In this document: positions 1-7,295 of the stretch, piece after piece
How positions within the stretch are numbered: position 1 is the stretch's first letter
Layout: every line of letters begins with the position of its first letter
Origin: Daphnia carinata
Taxonomy: Eukaryota; Arthropoda; Branchiopoda; Diplostraca; Daphniidae
Length of the DNA stretch: 24,222 nt
Reading direction: 5' to 3'
NCBI RefSeq assembly: GCF_022539665.2
Contig: NW_026712535.1
Span: forward strand, 1-24,222
Made by a program: the position numbers and the translations under genes
Notes under the pieces: model-generated
Told to the model about the DNA's origin: nothing
The model's input: only the letters and a program-made list of their open reading frames with translations
Database searches by the model: none

Positions 1-160
1 TAAATTTCATCTTCTATAAACTAAAGGTATTTTAAAACGAAATACAAAAAGAATGGTGCATTTCCGTGAGAAAAGTGACCTCTTTAAAGAAAGTGAATTT
101 TATTTGTTTGCATTTTTGTGGTTGACCGAACGCGATGGTTACCAGTCCAATATCCTTAAC

Positions 161-168
161 TATATAAA
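161..168 (+). promoter_or_regulatory. TATATAAA box in spacer, 76 bases upstream of 5S (unit 1)
   Basis: TATATAAA occurs at -76 in most units; a subset read TATATCAA. That is too far upstream for the -25 to -30 TATA element known at some insect 5S genes. Closer to the gene is ATTTTATTTT at -21 to -12 (T10 in many B units). The -76 box may be structural or may serve a separate transcript; I cannot tell. Confidence 0.3.
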
Positions 169-236
169 TCAATTGTACTTGTGCTGGTTTTAATGGACAT
201 TACTGGAGTGTATTCATTTTATTTTGGAACTGAATT

Positions 237-356
237 GTCAACGGCCATACCACGTAGAACAAACCTTGTCTCGTCAGCTCCAGGAAGTTAAGCTACGTCG
301 GGTTCCGTTAGTACCTAGATGGGTGACCGCTTGGGAATACGGGATGCTGTTGGCAT
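237..356 (+). rRNA. 5S ribosomal RNA, unit 1 (reference copy)
   Basis: 5S rRNA is the small RNA of the large ribosomal subunit and is transcribed by RNA polymerase III from internal promoters. The sequence reads GTCAACGGCCATACCACG at the start, AAGTTAAGC and GTTAGTAC in the middle, GATGGGTGACCGC and GGGAATACGGG later, and GTTGGC at the end, all conserved animal 5S signatures. Bases 1-6 pair with the terminal GTTGGC (helix I, one G-U pair). CGTAG pairs with CTACG (helix II), and the helix leading to loop E is intact. The 3' end was placed two bases past helix I, giving 120 nt. The majority sequence has CCTAG at positions 78-82 where most eukaryotes have CTTGG; the A81 still pairs with a U, so the RNA should fold. 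Confidence 0.97.
286..333 (+). promoter_or_regulatory. Internal control region of 5S gene (unit 1; same in every unit)
   Basis: By position, the A box is about +50 to +64 (GTTAAGCTACGTCGG), the intermediate element about +67 to +72, and the C box about +80 to +97 (TAGATGGGTGACCGCTTGG). In known animal systems these bind TFIIIA and recruit TFIIIC and polymerase III. The element is inferred by alignment to the well-known 5S layout. The majority bases at +79 and +81 fall at the edge of the C box. Confidence 0.75.
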
Positions 357-362
357 CAAAAC

Positions 363-366
363 TTTT
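363..366 (+). terminator. Polymerase III T-run terminator (unit 1; same in every unit)
   Basis: A T4 run lies 7 bases past the mature 3' end, with a T5 run at 382-386 as a likely backup. Both are on the non-template strand, as polymerase III termination requires, and both recur after every gene checked. Confidence 0.75.
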
Positions 367-443
367 ATATCCACCTAGCCGTTTTTGGATGAATCACAGG
401 GAAGTACGAACCATCTCGCGGTAAATTCTAGTATTTTCTAAAA

Positions 444-459
444 CGCCACCTAGTGGTCA
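444..459 (-). promoter_or_regulatory. CTCF-like motif (unit 1; repeats 207 bases after each 5S start)
   Basis: The + strand reads CGCCACCTAGTGGTCA, so the - strand reads TGACCACTAGGTGGCG. This fits the general CTCF core (TG-R-CCA-S-Y-AG-R-K-GGCG), with a T where the consensus usually continues with C. It appears unchanged in every spacer I checked, including those of the divergent units. I count about 45 intact copies (including the extra one at 546) and one interrupted at 4266-4273/7310. CTCF is an insulator and chromatin-loop protein of bilaterian animals; binding here is inferred only. Confidence 0.55.
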
Positions 460-545
460 GTTTTTAAATTTCATCTTCTATAAACTAAAGGTATTTTAAA
501 AGGAAGTACGAACCATCTCGCGGTAAATTCTAGTATTTTCTAAAA

Positions 546-561
546 CGCCACCTAGTGGTCA
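546..561 (-). promoter_or_regulatory. Extra CTCF-like motif created by the 102-base duplication
   Basis: An identical copy of the motif at 444-459, so this intergenic spacer alone carries two. Confidence 0.5.
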
Positions 562-804
562 GTTTTTAAATTTCATGTCCTTCCACCTAAAGGGTTTTTT
601 AAAACGAGAACACAAAAGGTATGGTACATTTCCGTGAGAAAAGTGACCTCTTTAAAGAAAGTGAATTTTATTTGTTTGCATTTTTGTGGTTGACCGAACG
701 CGGTGGTTACCAGTCCAATATCCTTCACTATATAAATCAATTGTACTTGTGCTGGTTTTAATGGACATTACTGGAGTGTATTCTTTTTTTTTTGGAACTG
801 AATT

Positions 805-924
805 GTCAACGGCCATACCACGTAGAACAAACCTTGTCTCGTCAGCTCCAGGAAGTTAAGCTACGTCGGGTTCCGTTAGTACCTAGATGGGTGACCGCTT
901 GGGAATACGGGATGCTGTTGGCAT
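805..924 (+). rRNA. 5S ribosomal RNA, unit 2
   Basis: Identical to the reference copy. Preceded by B spacer with T10 upstream tract. Downstream flank has GATGAATTC in place of GGTAAATTC. Confidence 0.97.
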
Positions 925-1268
925 CAAAACTTTTATATCCACCTAGCCGTTTTTGGATGAATCACAGGGAAGTACGAACCATCTCGCGATGAATTCTAGT
1001 ATTTTCTAAAACGCCACCTAGTGGTCAGTTTTTAAATTTCATCTTCTATAAACTAAAGGTATTTTAAAACGAAATACAAAAAGAATGGTGCATTTCCGTG
1101 AGAAAAGTGACCTCTTTAAAGAAAGTGAATTTTATTTGTTTGCATTTTTGTGGTTGACCGAACGCGATGGTTACCAGTCCAATATCCTTAACTATATAAA
1201 TCAATTGTACTTGTGCTGGTTTTAATGGACATTACTGGAGTGTATTCATTTTATTTTGGAACTGAATT

Positions 1269-1388
1269 GTCAACGGCCATACCACGTAGAACAAACCTTG
1301 TCTCGTCAGCTCCAGGAAGTTAAGCTACGTCGGGTTCCGTTAGTACCTAGATGGGTGACCGCTTGGGAATACGGGATGCTGTTGGCAT
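1269..1388 (+). rRNA. 5S ribosomal RNA, unit 3
   Basis: Identical to the reference copy; A spacer upstream. Confidence 0.97.
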
Positions 1389-1734
1389 CAAAACTTTTAT
1401 ATCCACCTAGCCGTTTTTGGATGAATCACAGGGAAGTACGAACCATCTCGCGGTAAATTCTAGTATTTTCTAAAACGCCACCTAGTGGTCAGTTTTTAAA
1501 TTTCATGTCCTTCCACCTAAAGGGTTTTTTAAAACGAGAACACAAAAGGTATGGTACATTTCCGTGAGAAAAGTGACCTCTTTAAAGAAAGTGAATTTTA
1601 TTTGTTTGCATTTTTGTGGTTGACCGAACGCGGTGGTTACCAGTCCAATATCCTTCACTATATAAATCAATTGTACTTGTGCTGGTTTTAATGGACATTA
1701 CTGGAGTGTATTCTTTTTTTTTTGGAACTGAATT

Positions 1735-1854
1735 GTCAACGGCCATACCACGTAGAACAAACCTTGTCTCGTCAGCTCCAGGAAGTTAAGCTACGTCGGG
1801 TTCCGTTAGTACCTAGATGGGTGACCGCTTGGGAATACGGGATGCTGTTGGCAT
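1735..1854 (+). rRNA. 5S ribosomal RNA, unit 4
   Basis: Identical to the reference copy; B spacer with T10 tract. Downstream flank has GCGTTAAA in place of GCGGTAAA. Confidence 0.97.
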
Positions 1855-2198
1855 CAAAACTTTTATATCCACCTAGCCGTTTTTGGATGAATCACAGGGA
1901 AGTACGAACCATCTCGCGTTAAATTCTAGTATTTTCTAAAACGCCACCTAGTGGTCAGTTTTTAAATTTCATCTTCTATAAACTAAAGGTATTTTAAAAC
2001 GAAATACAAAAAGAATGGTGCATTTCCGTGAGAAAAGTGACCTCTTTAAAGAAAGTGAATTTTATTTGTTTGCATTTTTGTGGTTGACCGAACGCGATGG
2101 TTACCAGTCCAATATCCTTAACTATATAAATCAATTGTACTTGTGCTGGTTTTAATGGACATTACTGGAGTGTATTCATTTTATTTTGGAACTGAATT

Positions 2199-2318
2199 GT
2201 CAACGGCCATACCACGTAGAACAAACCTTGTCTCGTCAGCTCCCGGAAGTTAAGCTACGTCGGGTCCCGTTAGTACTTGGATGGGTGACCGCTTGGGAAT
2301 ACGGGATGCAGTTGGCAT
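2199..2318 (+). rRNA. 5S ribosomal RNA, unit 5, divergent copy with five substitutions
   Basis: The only strongly different 5S gene in the window. Relative to the other copies it has A46C (2244), T68C (2266), C79T (2277), A81G (2279) and T112A (2310). Positions 79 and 81 restore the widely conserved ACTTGGATGGG. T68C turns a G-U pair into G-C in the helix below loop E. A46C, in contrast, appears to replace a U-A pair of helix III with a mismatch. Both flanking spacers are ordinary array sequence, so the change is confined to the gene. A gene-conversion tract from a dispersed 5S paralog fits best. It could be a functional variant or a pseudogene. Confidence 0.95.
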
Positions 2319-2664
2319 CAAAACTTTTATATCCACCTAGCCGTTTTTGGATGAATCACAGGGAAGTACGAACCATCTCGCGGTAAATTCTAGTATTTTC
2401 TAAAACGCCACCTAGTGGTCAGTTTTTAAATTTCATGTCCTTCCACCTAAAGGGTTTTTTAAAACGAGAACACAAAAGGTATGGTACATTTCCGTGAGAA
2501 AAGTGACCTCTTTAAAGAAAGTGAATTTTATTTGTTTGCATTTTTGTGGTTGACCGAACGCGGTGGTTACCAGTCCAATATCCTTCACTATATAAATCAA
2601 TTGTACTTGTGCTGGTTTTAATGGACATTACTGGAGTGTATTCTTTTTTTTTTGGAACTGAATT

Positions 2665-2784
2665 GTCAACGGCCATACCACGTAGAACAAACCTTGTCTC
2701 GTCAGCTCCAGGAAGTTAAGCTACGTCGGGTTCCGTTAGTACCTAGATGGGTGACCGCTTGGGAATACGGGATGCTGTTGGCAT
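2665..2784 (+). rRNA. 5S ribosomal RNA, unit 6
   Basis: Identical to the reference copy; B spacer with T10 tract. Confidence 0.97.
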
Positions 2785-3130
2785 CAAAACTTTTATATCC
2801 ACCTAGCCGTTTTTGGATGAATCACAGGGAAGTACGAACCATCTCGCGGTAAATTCTAGTATTTTCTAAAACGCCACCTAGTGGTCAGTTTTTAAATTTC
2901 ATGTCCTTCCACCTAAAGGGTTTTTTAAAACGAGAACACAAAAGGTATGGTACATTTCCGTGAGAAAAGTGACCTCTTTAAAGAAAGTGAATTTTATTTG
3001 TTTGCATTTTTGTGGTTGACCGAACGCGGTGGTTACCAGTCCAATATCCTTCACTATATAAATCAATTGTACTTGTGCTGGTTTTAATGGACATTACTGG
3101 AGTGTATTCATTTTATTTTGGAACTGAATT

Positions 3131-3250
3131 GTCAACGGCCATACCACGTAGAACAAACCTTGTCTCGTCAGCTCCAGGAAGTTAAGCTACGTCGGGTTCC
3201 GTTAGTACCTAGATGGGTGACCGCTTGGGAATACGGGATGCTGTTGGCAT
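3131..3250 (+). rRNA. 5S ribosomal RNA, unit 7
   Basis: Identical to the reference copy. Upstream spacer is recombinant: B patch, CGGTGG and CTTCAC, but A-type ATTTTATTTT next to the gene. Confidence 0.97.
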
Positions 3251-3594
3251 CAAAACTTTTATATCCACCTAGCCGTTTTTGGATGAATCACAGGGAAGTA
3301 CGAACCATCTCGCGGTAAATTCTAGTATTTTCTAAAACGCCACCTAGTGGTCAGTTTTTAAATTTCATCTTCTATAAACTAAAGGTATTTGAAAACGAAA
3401 TACAAAAAGAATGGTGCATTTCCGTGAGAAAAGTGACCTCTTTAAAGAAAGTGAATTTTATTTGTTTGCATTTTTGTGGTTGACCGAACGCGATGGTTAC
3501 CAGTCCAATATCCTTAACTATATAAATCAATTGTACTTGTGCTGGTTTTAATGGACATTACTGGAGTGTATTCATTTTATTTTGGAACTGAATT

Positions 3595-3714
3595 GTCAAC
3601 GGCCATACCACGTAGAACAAACCTTGTCTCGTCAGCTCCAGGAAGTTAAGCTACGTCGGGTTCCGTTAGTACCTAGATGGGTGACCGCTTGGGAATACGG
3701 GATGCTGTTGGCAT
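3595..3714 (+). rRNA. 5S ribosomal RNA, unit 8
   Basis: Identical to the reference copy; A spacer with the private variant ATTTGAAAAC, shared with the spacer just right of the transposon. Confidence 0.97.
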
Positions 3715-4058
3715 CAAAACTTTTATATCCACCTAGCCGTTTTTGGATGAATCACAGGGAAGTACGAACCATCTCGCGGTAAATTCTAGTATTTTCTAAA
3801 ACGCCACCTAGTGGTCAGTTTTTAAATTTAATCTTCTATAAGCTAAAGGTATTTTAAAACGAAATACAAAAAGAATGGTGCATTTCCGTGAGAAAAGTGA
3901 CCTCTTTAAAGAAAGTGAATTTTATTTGTTTGCATTTTTGTGGTTGACCGAACGCGAAGGTTACCAGTCCAATATCCTTAACTATATCAATCAATTGTAC
4001 TTGTGCTGGTTTTAATGGACATTACTGGAGTGTATTCATTTTATTTTGGAACTGAATT

Positions 4059-4178
4059 GTCAACGGCCATACCACGTAGAACAAACCTTGTCTCGTCAGC
4101 TCCAGGAAGTTAAGCTACGTCGGGTTCCGTTAGTACCTAGATGGGTGACCGCTTGGGAATACGGGATGCTGTTGGCAT
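4059..4178 (+). rRNA. 5S ribosomal RNA, unit 9 (last before the transposon)
   Basis: Identical to the reference copy. A spacer with GCGAAGG and TATATCAATC variants. Its downstream spacer is cut by the element 95 bases past the gene. Confidence 0.97.
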
Positions 4179-4271
4179 CAAAACTTTTATATCCACCTAG
4201 CCGTTTTTGGATGAATCACAGGGAAGTACGAACCATCTCGCGGTAAATTCTAGTATTTTCTAAAACGCCAC

Positions 4272-4273
4272 CT
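4272..4273 (+). repeat. Target site duplication CT, left copy
   Basis: The CT before the element is matched by CT at 7308-7309, whereas uninterrupted units have a single CT at this place. The sites lie at the centre of the CTCF-like motif. Confidence 0.85.
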
Positions 4274-4285
4274 CCCTAGCAGAAA
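4274..4285 (+). repeat. Left terminal inverted repeat
   Basis: CCCTAGCAGAAA, a perfect 12-base match to the complement of the right end; similarity fades beyond that. Confidence 0.9.
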
Positions 4286-4539
4286 CTTGGTGTCCAGATG
4301 GGGTCTGCGTCCGCGATACTCTAATTTTGACTCATTTTTTTGGTCAAGTTTGCGTACTGAATACGGAATCAACTTCCTTAAGTACTTTCGGTTCGTGGTC
4401 TGGTACTAGCTTAGTACAAATCCGGTATTATGGACGCAAAAAAGAAGCGAAGCGCTTAAGTCCCTGGTACCAATGTTGGGCTCATTTTTTACTGGTCTCT
4501 TGTACGCTAGCACGAAAGCCGAGCGCTACAGCCCGTGGT

Positions 4540-4556
4540 ACGAGTATTATACTCGT
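4540..4556. repeat. Perfect 17-base palindrome in left subterminal region
   Basis: ACGAGTAT-T-ATACTCGT has 8-base arms around one T. ACGAGTATT recurs near the right end at 7049-7057, followed by a second ACGAGTA. Probably a protein-binding site of the element. Confidence 0.6.
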
Positions 4557-4644
4557 CTAATACTGGCCTTTGTTATGTCTAATACGTGCCTAATATGTCC
4601 TCAGAATTTTCTGCAAAAATTGGGATTGATGTGGATACAAAAAA

Positions 4645-4660
4645 CCAGTATTAGACTCGT
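4645..4660. repeat. Subterminal inverted copy of GTCTAATACTGG
   Basis: CCAGTATTAGACTCGT; its first 12 bases are the exact complement of 4555-4566. Related CCAGTCT motifs occur twice in the right end. Confidence 0.55.
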
Positions 4661-5110
4661 TTTTTCACTGGCCTATGTTCTTACAATTTTTTTGCTTCAA
4701 TGTTTTTACACCGTTGAGGAGCTTTATTATCAGTTTTGGAGGCTTCAAATACACTGACTTGTATCTTGACTAATCTTCTCTAGTTAATAAATAAATTATA
4801 AATGCGGAATAATATTGGTACAATTTTAATAACGTTTTCCGGTTTGCGCATTCAGGCATGATCCAATATTGTTTAGCATCAACCTGGCCTTTCAGACAAC
4901 AGAATTGTTGTCGTCTGCTTTGGAGGAAATCGATTACGTCTAACAGGCATGCAAGGGAAAATCAATACCTAACTTTCATTCCTTTTTTTTCTTTGTACGT
5001 GGACATGCAGAATTCTAGCTTAGCAATCAAATAACCTTACTAAAAGAATTGAAAATAATTTAAAAGTAACTGTGAATACAACAGAAAATGGTTTCCCCAT
5101 ACATGGCACT

Positions 5111-5119
5111 TATATAAAA
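5111..5119 (+). promoter_or_regulatory. TATA box of the transposon gene
   Basis: TATATAAAA lies about 250 bases before the first ATG of the spliced gene, predicting a start of transcription near 5140 and a 5' leader of about 220 bases. Inferred from position and sequence only. Confidence 0.45.
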
Positions 5120-5363
5120 AACCCGAAATTGGAAAACTGGCAACGCCCATGCTGTTCGTATGAAATTTGTACGTATTTCACAGAAATGCTTGAAGTTCTT
5201 CGACAGAGACTCACGTTATTGTTACTGTTCTGAAACGCTAAATTACACTCAGGTTGGATTTCTTATTTAATATTCTACGTCTAGTGCAGTCTTTTGCATT
5301 CGTAGTGCAAATTTAACATTACTACTGCAAAGCTTTGAGCAAGTTCAAAAGATTACTGCCACC

Positions 5364-6583
5364 ATGGATCGTGTAGTTGACGATAACGTATTACATACTA
5401 ACCACGACATAATTCAGCAGTCACACGTTGCAAGAAACATTCAGGTATACTTTTTCTTCAATGTTCTATATTATTATTAAACATTTTCTGTGGTTCTAAA
5501 TGTTTATCCCTCAGGAAGGAAGACCATTTTGTGAATGGTGTGGAAGATATGTTACGATACAGGAAAATACTGAAAAGACCAAGCCTTCCAAATACAAAGA
5601 GCCTTCATTCTTTATCGTACAAACCTTAGAAAGGGCTGTGACAACAATCCATTATGTCTCTACAGCTTTGTGCCCTGTTACTGGTTATCAACGGACCACA
5701 AGTTTTTGCTATACCCACCATGTACTACATCAGAAGGCAATTTGAATCCTGCGTGTTGGGGGGGGGGGGAACATTTAAAAGATTTCACCACCCATTCAAT
5801 ACTTGGCTGGAATACGATGTTCATAATATTATGAATCCAGAGAACAAGCCTGGTAAGTTTCACTTACTTTACGTGCAATTATATTGTAATCTCTAAAATT
5901 AATTTTCATGTTGTTATTGCAGTGAGTTTTACGACAGCAAAGCATGTTGTCAAAGAGGCAGCTGCTGGTCGTCCTTTAGCCGAGGCTTTCATTTCCGATT
6001 GTGAAAGAACTTGGGGGAAAGGAAAACGTGTCTCACAAAAAAGGAAGAGGTACGGTGATGACAGTGAAGACACCAGTCCGCCTACAGTTGTTACGGCAAC
6101 CAGAACAAGTTCCGTCATCAACATTATTCAAAGTAATTACATTAAGATATTTTCAAACTTAAAAATTCTAAACTATTTTACAATTCAGGTAGCAAGAGTG
6201 GCGAACCAAAGGGCCACAGCAGCGCAAACAGTATAGAATTTCAATATTTGTCGGATGATGACGTGCCTCCATCTTCACAAACAACGGTAAGAAACATATC
6301 TGCAAATCCACTTGTAGGCAAAGTCCTGAGAGATAGTTTTAATTTTCTCATTTCTTCTCAGCTGGCCGAAAAACTTCAGTGGAAGGCAGTTCCTCGCGGC
6401 GACGATAGACGGCCTGGTCTCTCAATATTTATGAACCTCATTTCAGTTCTAGGAGGTATATGGAAATGCTACATTGTATTTCATTAATTAATTTTCCTTC
6501 TTTTTATTTTAGTCGTTGCGAACGCAAAGGCGCGACAAAAAAACGAAGAAAATATTGAGATTGAGGTTTATTGGAACAGATAA
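5364..6583 (+). pseudogene. Six-exon transposon gene for a Cys/His-rich basic protein, frame broken
   Basis: I do not recognise the family. Proposed exons are 5364-5444, 5515-5852, 5923-6132, 6189-6286, 6362-6455 and 6513-6583, with GT-AG introns of 70, 70, 56, 75 and 57 bases. The start has a strong Kozak context (GCCACCATGG). Reading frame is preserved across all five junctions (phases 0, 1, 1, 0, 1), which random sequence would rarely give, and the frame ends at TAA 6581-6583. Exon 2 encodes C33-x2-C36, C80 and C92-x2-H95, a possible zinc site. Exon 3 has a basic stretch, GKGKRVSQKRKR, likely a nuclear signal, followed by acidic and Ser/Thr-rich sequence. Exon 2, however, needs a +1 shift between 5642 and 5745, because the first frame stops at 5743. 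This could be a single-base mutation or an unseen short intron. It may be a transposase accessory protein, a decayed transposase or a captured gene. Confidence 0.55.
5758..5769 (+). repeat. G homopolymer of about 12 inside exon 2
   Basis: A run of Gs follows TGTT and encodes glycines in the proposed frame. It is prone to length errors both in replication and in sequencing. It does not by itself explain the frame break, since the first frame already stops at 5743. Confidence 0.8.
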
Positions 6584-6756
6584 AGACGTGCAGAAAGAAA
6601 AGTGGAGAAAAATACCGCGAAGAAAGAAGCATAACACCCGTTGAAGCTCAGGCAGCTAGGTGTTCGCGCAACCAGCCAACTTTTGAAGCGCCAGTACCTA
6701 GTACTATTTACGAGGCCGAACTGCAGTCCAAAATTGCTGCCTGGAAAAGAACATAA
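6557..6756 (+). pseudogene. Open tail reading frame after the gene's TAA stop
   Basis: A frame different from that of exon 6 stays open to TAA 6754-6756, encoding a Lys/Arg-rich start followed by ordinary-looking sequence (VEAQAARCSRNQPTFEAP, then PSTIYEAELQSKIAAWKRT). Its composition looks protein-like and it has no good ATG, so it may be the original C-terminus of the upstream gene. It could be disconnected by a frameshift around 6556-6583 or joined by an alternative splice I cannot see. It may equally be 3' untranslated sequence. Confidence 0.35.
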
Positions 6757-7174
6757 GAGATTTCAAAAAACCCATCGAATAAGTTACAAATTTCTTGTCT
6801 AAATGTCTTAAATGATGTTTTTTTTTCTGTGTCCTCGCCATGCCGTGTTGGCCACATTGCGCCTTTCTAGTCTTTGTGCCGTGTTGGTATGTTGCCAGGA
6901 CGAACTGGATTTATCAGTGACTTCATGTTAAATATAAAGAAATTTGTGTTATTCTGCAGTCATTTTTTTTTCTGAAACTGTAACAATTTTATGTAGGGAG
7001 TAAAATGCATTTAAAAAATCAAACAATAGTCCCATAACGGACATGAATACGAGTATTGGGACGAGTACAGAAGATGAGCCCCGGCTGAGTCTAACGGCCG
7101 GGTATGGGAACGGCTTTTGGCTCTAACTTAAGAGGCTCACCGTTTTTTTTTTCTTTTTTTTTTTACCGTCCTCG

Positions 7175-7190
7175 ATACCAGTCTAGGAGG
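7175..7190. repeat. Subterminal direct repeat, copy 1
   Basis: ATACCAGTCTAGGAGG; 15 of 16 bases match copy 2 at 7263-7278. CCAGT also heads the left-end motif at 4645. Confidence 0.65.
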
Positions 7191-7262
7191 CTGTTATGGC
7201 TGCAAACAAGGGGTCCAAATACCCGCCCGCTGGACCGGTCTAGGACTCTAGACGAGTCCGAA

Positions 7263-7278
7263 ATACCAGTCTTGGAGG
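7263..7278. repeat. Subterminal direct repeat, copy 2
   Basis: ATACCAGTCTTGGAGG, 29 bases from the element's right end. Confidence 0.65.
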
Positions 7279-7295
7279 GGTTTTTGCCCTCTGAA

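Larger units (their letters stand above)
400..603 (+). repeat. 102-base tandem duplication in the first spacer
   Basis: Sequence from about 400 is repeated from about 502 (GGAAGTACGAACCATCTCGC and onward), adding 102 bases to this unit. The first copy ends in A-type spacer (CTTCTATAAAC) and the second continues into B-type spacer (GTCCTTCCACC). The duplication therefore joins the two spacer types. It also duplicates the CTCF-like motif, now at 444 and 546. Confidence 0.9.
1..4273 (+). repeat. 5S rDNA tandem array, left segment
   Basis: Nine 5S genes lie head-to-tail, beginning inside a spacer. Gene-to-gene spacing is 464 bases when the spacer is type A and 466 when it is type B; the first interval is 568 because of a 102-base duplication. 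Types here, by the spacer preceding each gene, are A, B, A, B, A, B, B, A, A. B spacers in this segment also carry CGGTGG instead of CGATGG and CTTCAC instead of CTTAAC; most, but not the one before the gene at 3131, have a T10 run just upstream of the gene. The segment ends abruptly at 4273, where a transposon splits the unit. Confidence 0.97.
4286..5110. other. Left subterminal region of the transposon, no convincing gene
   Basis: Two open frames of 77 and 94 codons overlap here but use TTG starts and show no recognisable domain. The region has structured short repeats: a perfect 17-base palindrome ACGAGTATTATACTCGT at 4540-4556, and GTCTAATACTGG at 4555-4566 inverted as CCAGTATTAGAC at 4645-4656. 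Recurrent CTCATTTTTT and ACTGG motifs are scattered between. In other cut-and-paste elements such subterminal repeats bind transposase. An AATAAA at about 4785 has no evident upstream gene. I see nothing else between about 4800 and 5110. Confidence 0.5.
6757..7295. other. Right subterminal region of the transposon, no gene
   Basis: A 73-codon frame here is probably chance. Visible structure includes a direct repeat TGCCGTGTTGG (6841-6851 and 6877-6887), ACGAGTATTGGGACGAGTAC near 7049, a T-rich tract at about 7143-7164, and two near-identical copies of ATACCAGTCTWGGAGG at 7175-7190 and 7263-7278. AATATAAA near 6930 could serve as a weak polyadenylation signal. Confidence 0.5.

Noticed and set aside
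130-155. tRNA or snRNA gene in the spacer (GGTTACCAGTCC resembles a B box)
   Set aside because: The match lacks the GGTTCGANTCC core, no cloverleaf forms, and no U1, U2 or U6 signature is present in the spacer.
224-424. 66-codon open frame repeated about 45 times, one per unit
   Set aside because: It begins at a TTG, runs straight through the 5S gene and its trailer, and is preserved only because the DNA is homogenised. In unit 5 the changes follow 5S positions, not codon logic. Not a protein gene.
4327-4757. Two overlapping open frames of 77 and 94 codons in the left end of the element
   Set aside because: Non-ATG starts, no domain, overlapping frames, and the region is full of short subterminal repeats; probably chance.
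5758-5769. G12 run as the cause of the exon 2 frame break
   Set aside because: The first frame already stops at 5743, upstream of the run, so a length change there cannot restore the join.
5678-6124. Minus-strand open frames opposite the spliced gene
   Set aside because: Shadows of exons 2 and 3; they cross well-formed + strand splice sites and have no features of their own.
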